Assembly: GCF_028682175.1 (NCBI RefSeq)
Contig: NZ_JANHKS010000012.1
Coordinates: 1 to 64,000 of the forward strand
From: Pseudomonas putida
Lineage (GTDB): Bacteria > Pseudomonadota > Gammaproteobacteria > Pseudomonadales > Pseudomonadaceae
DNA length: 64,000 bases
Direction: 5' to 3'
Of the stretch, positions 8,095-17,408 are shown one piece after another. Within the stretch, counting starts at the first letter, position 1. The number at the start of each line of letters is the position of its first letter. The notes beneath the pieces were generated by a model, which saw nothing but the letters and a program-made list of their open reading frames with translations, had not been told where the DNA came from and ran no database searches. The position numbers and the translations under genes were made by a program.

Positions 8095-9243
8095 TCAGTC
8101 GGCTTTCATGCGGGCGGCGGCCAGGATCGCAGCGGTCAGCGCCGCAAGGCTCGCAATGGCAAAGGTCCAGCCTGGGCCAAGGGCGTTCCAGCTGTAACCT
8201 GCGTACAGCGCACCCACGGCGCCACCGGTGCCGGAAAGCGCCGCGTACAGCGCCTGTCCCTGGCCTTGCTGGCGGGGGCCGAAGCTGCGTTGCAGAAAAT
8301 GGATGGCCGCAGCGTGAAAACTGCCAAAGGTAGCCGCGTGCAGCAATTGGGCGAAGATCAGGATTGACAGGTGATCGGCGAAATTGCCCAGCAGCAACCA
8401 GCGCAACGACGCCAGGGCGAAACTTGCGACCAGCACGTGACGAACACTGACGCTTTGCAGGATACGGCTCATGAACAGGAACATCAGCACTTCGGCGACG
8501 ACGCCCACGGCCCACAGCATGCCGATGATTCCCCGGCTATAGCCCAGGTGCTCCAGATGCAGGGTCAGGAAGGTGTAGTACGGACCGTGGCTGAGTTGCA
8601 TCAGCGCCACGCTGACATAAAAGGCCAGCACGCCCGGGCTCAACAACTGCCGGACAAACCCCTCGCCTGCCGCCCGCACGCTCGAGTGCGCAGGCTGGGC
8701 ATTGGGCACCCACCAGCTGCTGGCGACGATACCCGCCATGATCAGCAACAGTGCCTGGGGGTAGAGATCCAGGCTGAACACCTCGAATAAACGCCCCAGA
8801 CCCACGACCGTCAGAATGAAGCCGATCGAGCCCCACAGCCGGATCTGGCTGTAACGGGCAGTCTGGCCTTGCAGGTGAGCGAGGGTGATAACCTCGAATT
8901 GCGGCAGGACCGCATGCCAGAAGAAGGCATGCAGCGCCATCACCATAGCCAGCCAGGCATAGGATTTGTCGACGAGGATCAGCGAAAAACAGGCGAGCGT
9001 GCAAACGGCGCCGAACCGCACGATCGCCAGCCGCCGCCCCGTGTAGTCACCCAGCCAGCCCCAGATATTCGGTGCCACGCAGCGCATCAGCATGGGAATG
9101 GCCACCAGCTCGCCGATGCGTGCCGCGGGAAAACCCAGGTGATTGAAATACAGCGACAGGAAAGGCGCCGTGGAGCCCAGCAAGGCGAAATAGAACAGAT
9201 AGAAACTGGACAGGCGCCAGTAAGGCAGCGCTGCCACGGTCAC
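8095..9243 (-). CDS. MFS transporter, HcaT/phenylpropionate-permease-like
   Basis: 382 residues with about 12 hydrophobic helices in two six-helix halves. The N-terminus YWRLSSFYLFYFALLGSTAPF and the motif WGWLGDYTGRR resemble the MFS_1-like group that includes HcaT. The start is GTG, 31 bases after aroC on the same strand and 19 bases before the dioxygenase-like gene, so the three are probably co-transcribed. The substrate is unknown. P. aeruginosa, as I recall, also places an MFS gene after aroC. Confidence 0.8.
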   Translation of the reverse strand: MTVAALPYWRLSSFYLFYFALLGSTAPFLSLYFNHLGFPAARIGELVAIPMLMRCVAPNIWGWLGDYTGRRLAIVRFGAVCTLACFSLILVDKSYAWLAMVMALHAFFWHAVLPQFEVITLAHLQGQTARYSQIRLWGSIGFILTVVGLGRLFEVFSLDLYPQALLLIMAGIVASSWWVPNAQPAHSSVRAAGEGFVRQLLSPGVLAFYVSVALMQLSHGPYYTFLTLHLEHLGYSRGIIGMLWAVGVVAEVLMFLFMSRILQSVSVRHVLVASFALASLRWLLLGNFADHLSILIFAQLLHAATFGSFHAAAIHFLQRSFGPRQQGQGQALYAALSGTGGAVGALYAGYSWNALGPGWTFAIASLAALTAAILAAARMKAD

Positions 9244-9274
9244 AGGACCCTGGCAGCGGCAACGGCCGGGGGCA

Positions 9275-10366
9275 TTACAGCTGGCCCAGAACCGGCGTAT
9301 TCACACGGACATCCATGTTCTGGCCACGATGACGCAGCAGATGGTCGAGCAGCACGATGGCCATCATGGCTTCCGCGATCGGCGTGGCCCGAATCCCCAC
9401 GCACGGGTCGTGGCGGCCCTTGGTGATCATCTCGACCGGATTGCCATCGACGTCGATGGAGTGGCCCGGCGTGGTGATGCTGGACGTTGGCTTGAGCGCC
9501 AGATGAGCAACGATCGGCTGCCCCGAGGAGATGCCACCCAGGATGCCGCCGGCGTTGTTTGAGGTGAAACCTTCAGGCGTCATCTCGTCGCGATGCTCGG
9601 TGCCGCGCTGGGCAACGCTGGCGAAACCTGCGCCGATTTCCACGCCTTTCACGGCATTGATGCTCATCAGGGCGTGGGCGAGTTCGGCATCAAGGCGGTC
9701 GAAGATCGGCTCGCCCAGGCCCGGCATCACGCCTTCGGCGACGACGGTGATCCTGGCGCCCACCGAGTCCTGATCGCGGCGCAGCTGGTCCATGTAGGCT
9801 TCCAGTTCCGGCACCTTGTCAGGGTCGGGGCTGAAGAAGGCGTTCTGCTCCACCGACTCCCAGCCCTTGAACGGAATTTCAATCGGGCCCAACTGGCTCA
9901 TGTAGCCGCGCACGGTGATGCCCTGGCTGAGCAGGTATTTCTTGGCGATGGCACCGGCGGCCACGCGCATGGCGGTTTCGCGGGCCGAGCTGCGGCCGCC
10001 GCCACGGTAGTCGCGGATGCCGTATTTGTGGTGGTAGGTGTAGTCGGCGTGGGCCGGACGGAACAGATCCTTGATCTGCGAGTAGTCCTTGGACTTCTGG
10101 TCGGTGTTGCGGATCAAAAGGCCGATGGAAGTACCGGTGGTCTTGCCTTCGAACACGCCTGACAGGATTTCGACCTCATCGGCCTCCTGACGCTGGGTGG
10201 TATGGCGGCTGGTGCCTGGCTTGCGGCGATCCAGGTCACGCTGCAGATCTTCCAGCGACAGTTCGACACCCGGCGGGCAGCCGTCGACGATAGCGACCAG
10301 CGCCGGACCATGGCTTTCGCCGGCGGTGGTGACAGAGAACAGCTTGCCGTAGGTATTGCCGGACAT
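9275..10366 (-). CDS. aroC: Chorismate synthase
   Basis: 363 residues, the normal length. It converts 5-enolpyruvylshikimate-3-phosphate to chorismate with reduced FMN, the last step of the shikimate pathway. The N-terminus [17 protein letters not shown] and the internal [19 protein letters not shown] are signatures of the family. GGAG precedes the ATG. It is the first gene of the run continuing into the MFS and dioxygenase-like genes. Confidence 0.98.
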   Translation of the reverse strand: MSGNTYGKLFSVTTAGESHGPALVAIVDGCPPGVELSLEDLQRDLDRRKPGTSRHTTQRQEADEVEILSGVFEGKTTGTSIGLLIRNTDQKSKDYSQIKDLFRPAHADYTYHHKYGIRDYRGGGRSSARETAMRVAAGAIAKKYLLSQGITVRGYMSQLGPIEIPFKGWESVEQNAFFSPDPDKVPELEAYMDQLRRDQDSVGARITVVAEGVMPGLGEPIFDRLDAELAHALMSINAVKGVEIGAGFASVAQRGTEHRDEMTPEGFTSNNAGGILGGISSGQPIVAHLALKPTSSITTPGHSIDVDGNPVEMITKGRHDPCVGIRATPIAEAMMAIVLLDHLLRHRGQNMDVRVNTPVLGQL

Positions 10367-10496
10367 GCGGGAGGCTCCGATAAATCGACCAAAAACACGA
10401 GGGCGCCAGTATACGCAGGGTCTGCGTACAGATCACGCGCGAACCTTATTCAATTGACCGCGTCCAATTTCACACTTTATTGATGATGGCCCTGCG

Positions 10497-11492
10497 ATGC
10501 TACGTGGTATGTCCCTGATCCGCGGCTTGATGCCGCTGCGAGTAATCGCTTTGACCCTCACACTGCTGACTTCTCTGGCCCACGCTGGCACGCCGGTCGT
10601 GCTGCAACGCCCCATCAGCCTGGACACCGGCACGGGCGAGCTGTTCGGCACCCTTCTTTTGCCCAAATCCGACAAGCCGGTGCCGGTGGTGCTCATCATC
10701 GCCGGATCAGGCCCGACCGACCGTGACGGCAACAATCCGGACGGCGGACGCAACGACAGCATGAAACGTCTGGCATTGATTCTGGCCCGGCACAACATCG
10801 CCAGCGTGCGCTACGACAAGCGCGGCGTGGCCGCCAGCCGCCCGGCCACCCCTGACGAACGCGACCTGTCCATCGAGAAATACGTCGACGACGCGGTGGC
10901 CTGGAGCGAGAAACTCAAGGCCGATCCACGCCTGGGGCAACTGATCCTGATGGGGCACAGCGAGGGCGCGCTGGTGGCATCGCTGGCTGCCGAGCGTGCC
11001 GGCGCAAGCGCCCTGATTTCCGTGGCAGGCACCGGCCGCCCGGTGGACCAGGTGGTGCGCGAGCAACTGCAATACCGGCTGCCGCCTCCCCTGCTGGCGC
11101 GCAGTGAAGAGCTGATCGAAGAGATCAAGGCCGGCAAGACCGACGACAATGTGCCCGAGCCGCTGCAAGTGGTGTTTCGCCCCAGCGTGCAGCCTTACCT
11201 GATTTCCCTGTTCCGCCAGAATCCGGCGGCGGCCTTCGGCAAACTGAAAATCCCCACCCTGATCCTCCAGGGCCGCAACGACATGCAGGTCGGCGTCGGC
11301 GATGCCGAGCTGCTGCACAAGGCCAAGCCCGATTCGCAACTGGCGATCATCGACGGCATGAACCACGTACTGCGCATCGTGCCCATGGACATGAAACGCC
11401 AACTGGCGTCCTACAAGGACCCGCAACTGCCGCTGTCCAGCGAGTTGTCGGACCGCATTATGAAATTCATCGATTCGGTGCCTGCTGCCTGA
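10497..11492 (+). CDS. Exported alpha/beta hydrolase
   Basis: 331 residues with an N-terminal signal peptide (cleavage likely after LAHA, about residue 30). The alpha/beta-hydrolase fold shows the nucleophile elbow GHSEG, the acid in LQGRNDMQV and the base in DGMNHVL, so the Ser-Asp-His triad is complete. It is probably periplasmic. The natural substrate is unknown. It is divergent from aroC. A second in-frame ATG at 10509 is also possible as the start; neither has a strong ribosome-binding site. Confidence 0.82.
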   Translation: MLRGMSLIRGLMPLRVIALTLTLLTSLAHAGTPVVLQRPISLDTGTGELFGTLLLPKSDKPVPVVLIIAGSGPTDRDGNNPDGGRNDSMKRLALILARHNIASVRYDKRGVAASRPATPDERDLSIEKYVDDAVAWSEKLKADPRLGQLILMGHSEGALVASLAAERAGASALISVAGTGRPVDQVVREQLQYRLPPPLLARSEELIEEIKAGKTDDNVPEPLQVVFRPSVQPYLISLFRQNPAAAFGKLKIPTLILQGRNDMQVGVGDAELLHKAKPDSQLAIIDGMNHVLRIVPMDMKRQLASYKDPQLPLSSELSDRIMKFIDSVPAA

Positions 11493-11496
11493 TTGC

Positions 11497-11564
11497 ACGT
11501 AGCTGTACGGCTTGCCGCCGGGGGCGATCTCAAGGACGCCTTCGCGGGCAAGCGCGCTCCTACA
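11497..11564. repeat. Chimeric REP pair: family A left arm, family C right arm
   Basis: The left arm (GTAGCTGTACGGCTTGCCG) is a degenerate family A arm, while the right arm (GCGGGCAAGCGCGCTCCTAC) belongs to family C. The two do not pair well with each other. Confidence 0.65.
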
Positions 11565-11578
11565 GATGTAAACACCGA

Positions 11579-11650
11579 CCCGTAGCAGCACGGCTTGCCG
11601 GCGTCGGCGATTTTGAAGACGCCCCCGCCGGCAAGCCGTGCTGCTACGGG
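11579..11650. repeat. REP doublet, family A short form
   Basis: Outer arms CCCGTAGCAGCACGGCTTGC / GCAAGCCGTGCTGCTACGGG are perfectly complementary around a short interior. The same short layout occurs at 20657-20728 and 22076-22145. Confidence 0.85.
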
Positions 11651-12081
11651 ACAGGGTCGCCCTTGCTTTTGATCTTTGTGCGCGATGGTGCAAGCGCCGC
11701 AGAACGCGACGTAAAGGCGCCAGGCCGAGCGCAGGCGTCGTGGAGGGGGATGAGCGGCAGGAAGCCGCGAAAGCCGTGCGGGCCATGGATGGCCCATCAT
11801 GGCGTGCCCCCGGAACGGCGCCGGAGTCGAGGGAAGTCCGACGAAGGAGGACCCCAGCCAGGAGCAAATGGTTTGCCTACTTTCCCGGAAGAAAGTAGGT
11901 CGCCCGTAAGGGGCGAAACCCAAAGATCCGGACCACAGCCATAACGGATATACACACGGCATCAGCGTCACCCCCACGCGGAGCGATCAGCAACGATCCC
12001 CCTTCAGCTTCGGCAAAATTGGCCGATAGCGGGATGCTGGCATTGTGTTTGCCGAGCAATGTCTAGAACAGGATCGCCGTG
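11651..12081. other. Non-coding stretch with consecutive hairpins, possible dispersed repeat
   Basis: No gene is supported. Open frames here run straight into the REP arms and have Arg/Pro-rich, non-protein-like composition. Two hairpins follow each other: CCTACTTTC / GAAAGTAGG (11876-11899) and CGCCC / GGGCG (11901-11915). I believe very similar text recurs in Pseudomonas genomes, but there is no second copy in this window to prove it. Confidence 0.4.
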
Positions 12082-12882
12082 ATGACAGAAGCAATTATCG
12101 AGGATCAAGCGCCCGCCCAGGCCGTCGCCAGTGAAGGTGAAGTCGCCGTGGCCGTGCTGTGGGACAACGTATCCGCCGAACACTTTTCGATGCTGCGCCT
12201 GGCGCCATTGCCCACCGACCGTGCCACCGGCAGCCGTCCACTGCGGTTCGTCGAATTCGGGCGCGCCGAGCGCAGCAACAAGGACTTCAGCCTCCTGCGC
12301 ATGAGCTACAACCTGCCGGGGCAAAAGACCCGCAAGGAACAGAACCAGCTGGACATCTGGGTCGACCACGCCAACCGCACAGTGCGCATCGGGCCGGAAT
12401 CGGGTCTGCAGATCGAGCCCTGCAATCGTGGGCTGGGGCGCTTCATGGCCGCCCAGGGCGTGATCTGGGCCCAGAAGCGCTGGTCTGACTACCAGATTGC
12501 CGGCACCGCCCTGGCCAACAAGGATGCGCTCAACGAAGACACTCGCCTGCGCCGCGACCAGTTCCTCAAGGCGCTGGGTTTCGAAGTGGCCTACGCCGAT
12601 GCCCAGCACCTCAAGGGAACGATCAAGGACGTCAAGGTCGGCAACCTGAACGGCACCTGGAACGCCGATAAGGTGCAGGTCGTGGAGATTCTCGACACCG
12701 CGCATATGCTGCAACAGGCCGAGCAGAAGATTCAGGAACAGGAAGTGCTGATCAAGAAAGCCGAAGACAAGGTCGGCAAATACAAGCGCGACGACAGCGG
12801 GTTACGCTTTACCATCGCGTGCCTGGTGACCTTCGCGGTGTTCCAGGCGGGGCTGTTGATCTGGATTGCGACGCATCGCTGA
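12082..12882 (+). CDS. Hypothetical membrane-anchored coiled-coil protein
   Basis: 266 residues. The N-terminal two thirds is soluble and unrecognised. Residues about 212-236 are a Gln/Glu/Lys-rich probable coiled coil (QQAEQKIQEQEVLIKKAEDK) and about 245-263 form a single C-terminal membrane helix, giving a tail-anchored layout with most of the protein in the cytosol. ATG is preferred over the overlapping GTG at 12079 because AGGA lies at a normal distance. Function unknown. Confidence 0.7.
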   Translation: MTEAIIEDQAPAQAVASEGEVAVAVLWDNVSAEHFSMLRLAPLPTDRATGSRPLRFVEFGRAERSNKDFSLLRMSYNLPGQKTRKEQNQLDIWVDHANRTVRIGPESGLQIEPCNRGLGRFMAAQGVIWAQKRWSDYQIAGTALANKDALNEDTRLRRDQFLKALGFEVAYADAQHLKGTIKDVKVGNLNGTWNADKVQVVEILDTAHMLQQAEQKIQEQEVLIKKAEDKVGKYKRDDSGLRFTIACLVTFAVFQAGLLIWIATHR

Positions 12883-12892
12883 TCTAAACAGC

Positions 12893-12981
12893 CGTAGGAG
12901 CGCGCTTGCCCGCGACCGCAGCGTGTCAGTCAGCACATTTGGCACAGACACACCGCAATCGCGGGCAAGCGCGCTCCTACA
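12893..12981. repeat. REPIN, family C
   Basis: Outer arms GTAGGAGCGCGCTTGCCCGC / GCGGGCAAGCGCGCTCCTAC. The interior has GTGTGTCAGT facing ACACACCGC, the core shared with families A and B. Confidence 0.85.
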
Positions 12982-12998
12982 AGCGGTAGCGCATTGGC

Positions 12999-13907
12999 TT
13001 ACACCCGCGCGGCAAAGATCGCCTGATGCTGACGGCACTGTTCAGCGCTGAGCATGAACACCCCGTGCCCGCCGCGCTGGAACTCCAGCCAGGCGAAGTC
13101 CACTTCCGGGTACAGCGCCTCGACGTGCACCTGGCTGTTGCCCACTTCCACGATCAGCAGCCCCTTCTCGGTCAGGTGATCCGCCGCCTGGGCCAGCATG
13201 CGCCGCACCAGGTTCAGGCCATCATCGCCACAGGCCAGCGCCAGCTCTGGTTCGTGCTGATACTCATCGGGCATGTCGGCGAAATCTTCGGCATCGACAT
13301 AAGGCGGGTTCGACACGATCAGGTCGAAACGCTGTCCCGGCAAACCGTCGAAACCATCGCCCTGAACGGTGTAGACCCGCTCGTCCAGGCCATGGCGCTC
13401 GATGTTCTGGTTGGCCACTTCAAGGGCTTCGAACGACAGGTCCGCCAAGGCCACTTCGGCATAGGGGAACACGTCGGCGCAGGCGATGCCGATGCAACCG
13501 GAACCGGTGCACAGGTCCAGGATTCGCGCAGGCTCGCTGGCAAGCCAGGGCGTGAAGCCGTTCTCGATCAACTCGCCGATAGGTGAGCGCGGGATCAGCA
13601 CACGCTCATCGACAATGAACGACATCCCGCAGAACCAGGCCTCGCCCAACAGGTAGGCGGTAGGAACGCGCTCGTCGATACGGCGCTTGATCAGGCGCTG
13701 CACATTGACCAGTTCGTCGTCTTCCAGGTTGCAATCCAGGTAGTTGTCGGAGATTTCCCAAGGCAGGTGCAAGGCGCCCAGCACCAGTTGGCGGGCCTCG
13801 TCCCAGGCGTTGTCAGTGCCGTGACCGTAGAACAGGTCTTCCCCGTGAAAGCGGCTGACGGCCCAACGGATATGATCGCGCAGGGTGCGCAGGCGGGAAG
13901 TGATCAC
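12999..13907 (-). CDS. prmB: Ribosomal protein uL3 glutamine methyltransferase
   Basis: 302 residues. It methylates a Gln of ribosomal protein L3 using S-adenosylmethionine. The AdoMet motif [11 protein letters not shown] and the substrate-binding SNPPYVD are present, and the N-terminal helical domain has the PrmB rather than PrmC or HemK character. The start is GTG, with AAGGAG seven bases upstream. The frame stays open to 14192 but that extension is Arg/Ser-rich and not protein-like. The setting near aroC and smrB matches E. coli aroC-prmB-smrB. Confidence 0.93.
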   Translation of the reverse strand: MITSRLRTLRDHIRWAVSRFHGEDLFYGHGTDNAWDEARQLVLGALHLPWEISDNYLDCNLEDDELVNVQRLIKRRIDERVPTAYLLGEAWFCGMSFIVDERVLIPRSPIGELIENGFTPWLASEPARILDLCTGSGCIGIACADVFPYAEVALADLSFEALEVANQNIERHGLDERVYTVQGDGFDGLPGQRFDLIVSNPPYVDAEDFADMPDEYQHEPELALACGDDGLNLVRRMLAQAADHLTEKGLLIVEVGNSQVHVEALYPEVDFAWLEFQRGGHGVFMLSAEQCRQHQAIFAARV

Positions 13908-14160
13908 GTAAGACTCCTTGAAAAAACGACGGGCGATTCTATCAGCCATCCGGCCAAGACACGATGCCTGAGCCCGACACGGGTCGGCCTGTTGAAACTT
14001 TCCACAGCCTTTCGATGATTTTGCAGGCAATATGACAGTAACCGCGACCTGCTCGACGGCTTGAAGCCCGGCAAAAAAACGACGCCTGTGAGCATTGAGA
14101 TTCACAGAATCGTTCTGCCAGTGGACAATGTGGCAAAAGCCCCACTCGAAGGAGCCCCAG

Positions 14161-14784
14161 ATGTCTGTTCCAAACACCGGTCCCAAGACCATGTTTCAAC
14201 TCAGTGGCCGTGAATACGCGGCGGCCACCTTGAGCAATGCCACGCTGATCATCATCGACGCGCAAAAGGAATACCTGAGCGGTCCACTGGCCCTGACCGG
14301 GGTTCAGGCCGCGATCGACAACATCGTGCAACTGGTTGCCGCTGCCCGTGTGGCCAAGTCGCCGATCATTCACGTACGCCACCTGGGCACCGTCGGCGGC
14401 ATGTTCGACCCACAAGGCGAGCGCGGAAAATTCGTGCCGGAACTGCAGCCGCAAGCCGACGAAATCATCATCGAAAAGCGCCTGCCCAATGCCCTGAACG
14501 GCACCGTGCTCAACGATGATCGCACCACCCTGCACGGCCTGCTGGAAAGCCTCGGCCGCCTGGATCTGGTGGTCTGCGGCTTCATGAGCCACTCAAGCGT
14601 CAGCACCACCGTGCGTGCGGCCAAGGAATACGGTTTCCGTTGCACGCTGGTCCAGGACGCCTGCGCCACCCGCGACCTGCCGACCCCGACTGGCGTCATC
14701 AAGGCAGAGCTCGTGCAACAGGCAGAAATGGCGATCATGAACGACAACTTCGCCAAGCTCGCGATGACTGCCGACCTGATCTGA
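14161..14784 (+). CDS. Isochorismatase-fold hydrolase with Ser at the usual catalytic Cys position
   Basis: 207 residues from the ATG with AAGGAG at 8 bases; the earlier in-frame Met at 14095 is not supported. The fold is that of cysteine hydrolases of the isochorismatase family. Asp33 (IIIDAQKEY) and Lys106 ([10 protein letters not shown]) match the catalytic Asp and Lys. The nucleophile loop reads [12 protein letters not shown], where Ser146 occupies the position that is Cys in most relatives. It may act through another mechanism, or the Ser may be the norm in this subfamily. It is divergent from prmB. Substrate unknown. Confidence 0.82.
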   Translation: MSVPNTGPKTMFQLSGREYAAATLSNATLIIIDAQKEYLSGPLALTGVQAAIDNIVQLVAAARVAKSPIIHVRHLGTVGGMFDPQGERGKFVPELQPQADEIIIEKRLPNALNGTVLNDDRTTLHGLLESLGRLDLVVCGFMSHSSVSTTVRAAKEYGFRCTLVQDACATRDLPTPTGVIKAELVQQAEMAIMNDNFAKLAMTADLI

Positions 14785-14800
14785 CTGCCCCCGCCTCATC

Positions 14801-14861
14801 AGGAACTGACCCGTTGATCCGCGATGTCGTAAACGACTTGCATCATTTTCCGGCAGTTCCT
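14801..14861. other. Nested inverted repeats after the isochorismatase-fold gene
   Basis: AGGAACTG (14801-14808) pairs with CAGTTCCT (14854-14861) around an inner GTCGT-aa-ACGAC hairpin (14826-14837). It has no T run, so it is not a clear terminator. It could be a processed 3' end or a structured leader for the next gene. Confidence 0.35.
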
Positions 14862-15017
14862 GAAGAAAAAGCGTACAAATAACCTCATCAGGCGTGTGAT
14901 CCCCTTCACATAACCGCCCATCCGTTAATCACTGGTGTTTGCTTCCGAGCGCCGACCAGGCGGGAACCACATTGGCCCAGGCTGGTCAGAGCGCCGATAC
15001 CCATAGAGGAAGTCGGG

Positions 15018-15338
15018 ATGAAGATATCCGATGGTTTCGATGCCCGTCGCCTGCGCCCCAAGGGCCAGAGCAACTGGCGCATGCGCATTGGCGCGGCCAT
15101 ATCAGCTCTACTCGCGACAGCAGGCGTACTGCTGGCAATGGCCGGCGTGGCCAGCCTGATCGGACACCCTGACGCGCTCGGCGAACTCAACGCCAGCCCG
15201 GCGGGCGCAGTGGTTACCATTGTGATCGGTCTGTTTCTGCTCTACATCGGTGTCTGGATGTGGCGCCGCAGCCGCCGGCGCCGTCGTCGCGCCGGAGAAT
15301 TGAGCATGTCCGCGCACTTGATGAAGAAACACGACTGA
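15018..15338 (+). CDS. Small membrane protein of unknown function
   Basis: 106 residues with two membrane helices (about 24-46 and 62-80) and an Arg-rich stretch directly after the second (WRRSRRRRRRAG), which should stay cytosolic. GAGGAAG lies before the ATG. I recognise no family. It is on the same strand as, and 93 bases ahead of, the smrB-like gene. Confidence 0.65.
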   Translation: MKISDGFDARRLRPKGQSNWRMRIGAAISALLATAGVLLAMAGVASLIGHPDALGELNASPAGAVVTIVIGLFLLYIGVWMWRRSRRRRRRAGELSMSAHLMKKHD

Positions 15339-15431
15339 CCCCTCCCACGTGTTCCGCAGCCGTTTTCCATGGATTAGTCGCGCCGTTTCCGGCGTGACTT
15401 GGTTAAACTGGCGTCCTTCGCGGAGACCGAC

Positions 15432-15992
15432 ATGCAAGACGACGATTTTTCCCTGTTCAGAAATGAGATTCGCGGCGTAAAGCCGATCAAGACTGAACAC
15501 GCCGATGTAGGCAAACCCAAGACCGACCGTAAGAATCTGGCCAAACTTCGGCAGGCAGCTTCCGTGCGCTCGGACGCCACCATCACCGTGGACGGCCTTT
15601 CCGACCAGTTCGTGATCGATGTAGGTCCCGAAGACACGCTCAACTGGGCCCGCGACGGGGTGCAGGAAGGTCAGATGCGCAAGCTCAAGCTGGGGCAGAT
15701 CAGCTTCGAGGGCAGCCTGGACCTGCACGGCATGAGCGTGGAGCTGGCGCGGGAAACCATGTGGGAGTTTCTCGCCGAGGCGACGAAGCTGGAGATTCGT
15801 TGCGTGCGGATCACCCATGGCAAGGCCGTGCGCCTGGATGGCAAGCGGCCGATGATCAAGAGCCACGTCAACACCTGGCTGCGCCAGCACCCGCAGGTGC
15901 TGGGCTTTACCTCGTGCCTGGCCAAGCATGGCGGCGCCGGAGCGGTGTACGTGATGCTCAAGCGCACCATGATGGAAGGGCGGGACGAGTAA
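15432..15992 (+). CDS. smrB: Smr-domain endonuclease, SmrB-like
   Basis: 186 residues from the ATG with GGAG at 7 bases. The C-terminal Smr domain (about 95-180) has the LDLHGMS motif and THGKAVRLDGKRPMIKS, both typical of the family. E. coli SmrB cuts mRNA between collided ribosomes to start rescue, and its gene lies beside prmB and aroC, as here. The N-terminal DDFSLFRNEIRGVKPIK helix is the type of extension used for ribosome contact. The assignment rests on domain, length and context. Confidence 0.85.
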   Translation: MQDDDFSLFRNEIRGVKPIKTEHADVGKPKTDRKNLAKLRQAASVRSDATITVDGLSDQFVIDVGPEDTLNWARDGVQEGQMRKLKLGQISFEGSLDLHGMSVELARETMWEFLAEATKLEIRCVRITHGKAVRLDGKRPMIKSHVNTWLRQHPQVLGFTSCLAKHGGAGAVYVMLKRTMMEGRDE

Positions 15993-16002
15993 CAGTCGAA
16001 CG

Positions 16003-16194
16003 TCAGCGCGGGCCTGGGCCACCGCCGCCAGGTCCGCCACCACCACCCGGGCCGCCACCTTCATAATGCCCGCCGCCACCGCCGCCATGGCCACCACCGT
16101 GACCTCCTCCGCCCGGGCCCCAGAACGGCCAGCAACCGGACATCGCCGACATCACCGCGATGACCATCGCGACTTTCGCAATACGACTCAACAT
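16003..16194 (-). CDS. Small Gly-rich lipoprotein-like peptide
   Basis: 63 residues. The signal peptide MLSRIAKVAMVIAVMSAMSGC ends in a lipobox-like MSGC, and the mature part is almost entirely Gly, Pro and His in a low-complexity repeat. It is a paralogue of the gene at 16415-16594, sharing signal sequence and leader (AGAGAGTAAC before the ATG). Probably attached to a membrane; role unknown. Convergent with smrB, with a gap of 10 bases. Confidence 0.65.
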   Translation of the reverse strand: MLSRIAKVAMVIAVMSAMSGCWPFWGPGGGGHGGGHGGGGGGHYEGGGPGGGGGPGGGGPGPR

Positions 16195-16322
16195 ACTCGT
16201 TACTCTCTAGAAAACAGGCATTCATCACCTGCCAAGTCTGACAGCACACCTGCGCCAAACTGCGTCGCCACTTGGTAGCGCACTGGTATCGAAACCGATA
16301 CCAGGCGCCATCCGGAAACGAA

Positions 16323-16360
16323 AAAGGCCGCTGAGGAAGAACACTTCCCTGGCGGCCTTT
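16323..16360 (-). terminator. Terminator between the two Gly-rich lipoprotein genes
   Basis: Stem AAAGGCCGC / GCGGCCTTT, with T-rich sequence after it on the minus strand. It separates the paralogues, so each has its own transcript or a partly attenuated shared one. Confidence 0.8.
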
Positions 16361-16414
16361 ATTCAGAGTGGTATGCGGGATCAAGGCATCGCTACCCGAC
16401 CCGACGAGAATAGA

Positions 16415-16594
16415 TCAGCGACGATAGTAGCCAGGTCCCGGCCCATAGCCTCCGCGCCCTTCATAATAGTGGCCACCATCATAGTGGCGATGATCCCAGC
16501 CGCCGTGACGGCCCCATCCAGGGCCAAAAAAACATCCCGAAACCGATGACATCAAGGCGATCACCAGTGCGATTTTCGCGATTCGGCTAAACAT
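16415..16594 (-). CDS. Small Gly/Tyr/His-rich lipoprotein-like peptide
   Basis: 59 residues from MFSRIAK, the start that aligns with its neighbour at 16003-16194, rather than from the Met 11 codons upstream. A lipobox-like VSGC at about residue 20 precedes a mature tail rich in Gly, His and Tyr. The His and Tyr content could bind metal, but this is speculative. It arose with its neighbour by tandem duplication. Confidence 0.65.
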   Translation of the reverse strand: MFSRIAKIALVIALMSSVSGCFFGPGWGRHGGWDHRHYDGGHYYEGRGGYGPGPGYYRR

Positions 16595-16835
16595 TATGGT
16601 TACTCTCTTCATCCGGGCATCTATCACCCATTAACTCAGACACCAAGCGGACACATTTCGACATTTTTGCAGGGTAAAGGTTAGGTAAAGGCTATCGGCA
16701 TGAGCTTCAGGCGGCCAGTTGTCGCAGGCTTGTCGGTCGCCTGCCGTACCCCTCCCCGTCCAGCTAGGCTACTATGTGCGCCTTTGCTGGCCACCAAGCC
16801 TGCGTTTTTCTTGAACCCACACGGAACACAACCCT

Positions 16836-17381
16836 GTGACACTGGAACAGAACTACACCGAGATCCTTGGTCAACTTGGCGAAGACGTCTCCCGCGAAGG
16901 CCTGCTCGACACCCCGAAACGTGCCGCCAAAGCCATGAAATACCTGTGCCGCGGCTACGAGCAGACGCTGGAAGAAGTCACCAACGGCGCGCTGTTCAGC
17001 TCCGACAACAGCGAAATGGTGCTGGTCAAGGACATCGAGCTGTACTCGCTGTGCGAACACCACCTGCTGCCCTTCATCGGCAAGGCCCACGTGGCCTACA
17101 TCCCGAGCGGCAAGGTGCTGGGCCTGTCGAAGGTCGCGCGCATCGTCGACATGTTCGCCCGCCGCCTGCAGATCCAGGAAAACCTCAGCCGCCAGATCGC
17201 TGAAGCCGTTCAGCAGGTCACCGGCGCTCTGGGCGTGGCCGTGGTCATCGAAGCCAAGCACATGTGCATGATGATGCGCGGCGTCGAGAAGCAGAACTCG
17301 TCGATGATCACGTCGGTGATGCTGGGCGAATTCCGCGAGAACTCCGCCACGCGCACCGAGTTCCTCAGCCTGATCAAGTGA
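16836..17381 (+). CDS. folE: GTP cyclohydrolase I
   Basis: 181 residues. It converts GTP to 7,8-dihydroneopterin triphosphate, the entry to folate and tetrahydropterin synthesis. Zinc ligands are visible in [10 protein letters not shown] and in [11 protein letters not shown], and the [15 protein letters not shown] stretch is typical. The start is GTG. Pseudomonads carry more than one folE paralogue; this is the shorter 181-residue form. Confidence 0.95.
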   Translation: MTLEQNYTEILGQLGEDVSREGLLDTPKRAAKAMKYLCRGYEQTLEEVTNGALFSSDNSEMVLVKDIELYSLCEHHLLPFIGKAHVAYIPSGKVLGLSKVARIVDMFARRLQIQENLSRQIAEAVQQVTGALGVAVVIEAKHMCMMMRGVEKQNSSMITSVMLGEFRENSATRTEFLSLIK

Positions 17382-17408
17382 TGCGGGCGTTCTGAAGAGG
17401 TTGCAAGC

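Noticed and set aside
10707..11867. 386-residue minus-strand frame
   Set aside because: Shadow of the alpha/beta hydrolase gene that extends through two REP doublets.
11411..11977. 188-residue minus-strand frame that might be called a hypothetical protein
   Set aside because: Translates REP arms and structured repeat sequence; no ribosome-binding site.
14095..14160. Upstream start for the isochorismatase-fold gene
   Set aside because: AAGGAG and family-like sequence both point to the ATG at 14161.
13908..14192. N-terminal extension of prmB
   Set aside because: A GTG with AAGGAG at 13907 begins the family-like sequence; the extension is not protein-like.
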